Of a stretch of DNA of 5,159 nt, positions 3,785-5,159 are shown piece by piece (position 1 is the stretch's first letter; each line of letters begins with the position of its first letter). The notes under the pieces are model-generated. The model ran no database searches. It saw only the letters and a program-made list of their open reading frames with translations, and was not told where the DNA came from. The position numbers and the translations under genes are program-made. The stretch covers positions 1 through 5,159 of the forward strand of contig PHEM01000241.1 of NCBI GenBank assembly GCA_002842935.1, given 5' to 3'. The stretch is from Alphaproteobacteria bacterium HGW-Alphaproteobacteria-13 (GTDB taxonomy: Bacteria > Pseudomonadota > Alphaproteobacteria > Sphingomonadales > Sphingomonadaceae).

Positions 3785-5159
3785 CCTTCAACCTCCTGCT
3801 GCGGCGGGCGAATCGCGGCCCACCAGTCGGCGATCTCCTGCCGCGCCGCGTCGTGCGCGGCAAGCAGTTGCGGCCAGCCCGGCTCACCGCACGCGCTGGC
3901 GACAAGCTGACGCGCGGCGGCGGTCGCGGGTTCCCCCTCGGGCGCGGTCAGGCGCAGCATGACGAGCATCCGCGCCAGCAGCCCATGCGCGTCGCACACC
4001 TCCGCCGGAACAAGCCCCGCCGCCTTCATGCAGGCGAGCGCGGCGGCGATGTTGGGATCGTGGCACTGGCCGGTCGCCAGCTGCGTCACCTGCATCGCGA
4101 ATTCCAGATCGACGAGTCCGCCCGGCCCGCCCTTGATGTCGAGCGGGCCTTTCGCGGGCTTGTGCGCGGCCATCTTGCCCCGCATTTCGGCGGCGTCGCG
4201 CGCGAGCTTTCCGGGTTCGCGCGGGACCGCGAGCAGGTCGGCGACGATGCGCGCCACCTCCGCCCGCGCCGCGTCCGATCCATAGACGGGCCGCGCGCGC
4301 AGCAGCGCCATATGCTCCCACGTCCACGCCTCTTCGCGCTGATAGCGTTCGAAGCTGTCGAGCGTGACGACCAGCGGTCCCTGCGCGCCCGAAGGCCGCA
4401 ACCGCGTGTCGACGTCATAGAGCTTGCCCGCCGCCGTCGGCACCGACATCGCCGCCGTCACCCGCTGCGCGAGGCGGTTGTAATAGGTCGTCGCGCCGAG
4501 CGGGCGCGGTCCGTCCGATTCGGCGAGATGATCGCCCGTGAACAGATAGATGAGGTCGAGGTCCGACGCATGCGTTAGCGCCCGCCCGCCGAGCCGCCCC
4601 AGCGCCAGCACCACCAATTCGCTGTCCGGCACGCGCCCGTGCGCGGCCGTGAATTCGGCGACGGTCGCGTCGGCGAGCACGCCCAGCGCCGCCTCCGCCA
4701 ATTCGGAATAGCCCCAGGCGATCGTCAGCGGGTCGGTCGCCCCGGCGACGAGCTGCACGCCATAGGCAAAGCGCCGTTCCCCCACGCGGTCGCGCACGCG
4801 GTCGAGCAGCCGCTCATAATCGAGACCGGCGAGTCCATGCGCCCATTCAGCGGCCAGTTCCTCCCTGGTCGCGGGCGCCTCGAACGCACGCTTGTCGATC
4901 AGCCCTTCGATCAGTTCGACGCGCGTGGACAGCGCGTCGGCCAGCGTCGGCGCCAGCCACAATATGCGCGTCGCGATTCCGGCCAGCGCGGGCTGCGCCG
5001 CGAGCAAGTGGAAGAATCCGATCGCGCTCGGCAGCCCCGCGACCAGCTTGTCGAAGCGCGTCAGCGCGGCGTCGGGATCGGGCGCGGCGCCCAGCGCCTT
5101 CATCAGTTCGGGCAGCAATGTTTCCAGCGCGTCGAGCGCGGCGGGGCTTCGCAGCGCGC
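3781..5159 (-). CDS. glnE: Glutamine synthetase adenylyltransferase/adenylyl-removase, C-terminal half (partial)
   Basis: GlnE attaches AMP to, and removes it from, glutamine synthetase in response to PII signalling and so sets nitrogen assimilation. Only the last 458 residues are in the window, about half of a typical GlnE of over 900. The frame stays open through the right edge, so the N-terminal removase domain lies outside. A TTG at 5118-5116 is internal, not the start. Visible are a helical linker (LLPELMKALGAAPDPDAAL), then the nucleotidyltransferase core LGRLGGRALTHASDLDLIYL with metal-binding D199 and D201 (window residue numbers). Next come D250 in VDTRLRPSG, the segment AWTWEHMALLRARP, and IKGGPGGLVDLEFAMQ leading the C-terminal helical domain. 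The AWTWEH and RLRPSG forms mark this as the C-terminal adenylyltransferase domain. TGA at 3783-3781 overlaps the bcp ATG. Confidence 0.95.
   Translation of the reverse strand, partial: ALRSPAALDALETLLPELMKALGAAPDPDAALTRFDKLVAGLPSAIGFFHLLAAQPALAGIATRILWLAPTLADALSTRVELIEGLIDKRAFEAPATREELAAEWAHGLAGLDYERLLDRVRDRVGERRFAYGVQLVAGATDPLTIAWGYSELAEAALGVLADATVAEFTAAHGRVPDSELVVLALGRLGGRALTHASDLDLIYLFTGDHLAESDGPRPLGATTYYNRLAQRVTAAMSVPTAAGKLYDVDTRLRPSGAQGPLVVTLDSFERYQREEAWTWEHMALLRARPVYGSDAARAEVARIVADLLAVPREPGKLARDAAEMRGKMAAHKPAKGPLDIKGGPGGLVDLEFAMQVTQLATGQCHDPNIAAALACMKAAGLVPAEVCDAHGLLARMLVMLRLTAPEGEPATAAARQLVASACGEPGWPQLLAAHDAARQEIADWWAAIRPPQQEVEG

Noticed and set aside
3775..4578. Plus-strand open frame of 267 codons opposite glnE
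   Set aside because: Arg/His-rich shadow of glnE codon bias with no motif. The minus-strand frame has clear GlnE motifs throughout.
5116..5118. TTG as start of the right-edge gene
   Set aside because: The frame stays open upstream to the window edge with GlnE-like sequence (ALDALET), so TTG is an internal Leu codon.
1..5159. CRISPR array, tRNA or rRNA genes, prophage or toxin-antitoxin genes
   Set aside because: Looked for on both strands; no regularly spaced direct repeats, cloverleaf tRNA sequences, rRNA sequence or small paired genes were seen. The four-arm fold at 3185-3291 is not a tRNA: it lacks the conserved tRNA arm lengths and an acceptor CCA context.

Overview
The window is GC-rich, and every protein-coding gene reads on the minus strand. 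Protein style, GC content and repeats of the type GAGCTTGTCGA and CATTGCGAGGAG point to an alphaproteobacterium, most likely a sphingomonad (Sphingopyxis/Sphingomonas-like). That assignment rests on recognition by eye, not on a search.

Layout in transcription order, right to left. The C-terminal half of glnE (glutamine synthetase adenylyltransferase) enters from the right edge. Its stop codon overlaps the start of a BCP/PrxQ-type peroxiredoxin by 4 bases (ATGA), so these two are a coupled operon. A 148-base gap follows, almost filled by a 107-base element that can fold into a four-way cruciform. Next come a DUF455 ferritin-like protein with a full di-iron ligand set, a 113-base gap, and a secreted M23 (LytM-type) peptidoglycan peptidase. 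The peptidase is followed by a convincing intrinsic terminator. An A-type Fe-S carrier (ErpA-like) then starts from what looks like its own promoter, possibly giving a leaderless mRNA. A second inverted repeat pair separates it from xth (exonuclease III). After xth lie a CATTGCGAGGAG-type palindromic repeat and a less GC-rich stretch at the left edge. That stretch ends in a strong Shine-Dalgarno and an ATG whose gene runs off the window, possibly the end of an insertion sequence.

The genes are mostly housekeeping: nitrogen regulation, peroxide removal, Fe-S assembly, abasic-site DNA repair and cell-wall remodelling. Several fit an oxidative-stress/iron theme, but apart from glnE-bcp nothing shows that they are co-regulated. 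I do not see a novel multi-gene system. The most unusual content is non-coding: four copies of a small hairpin in two inverted pairs. In three copies a constant loop sits on stems that change by compensating substitutions, which suggests the structure itself is maintained.
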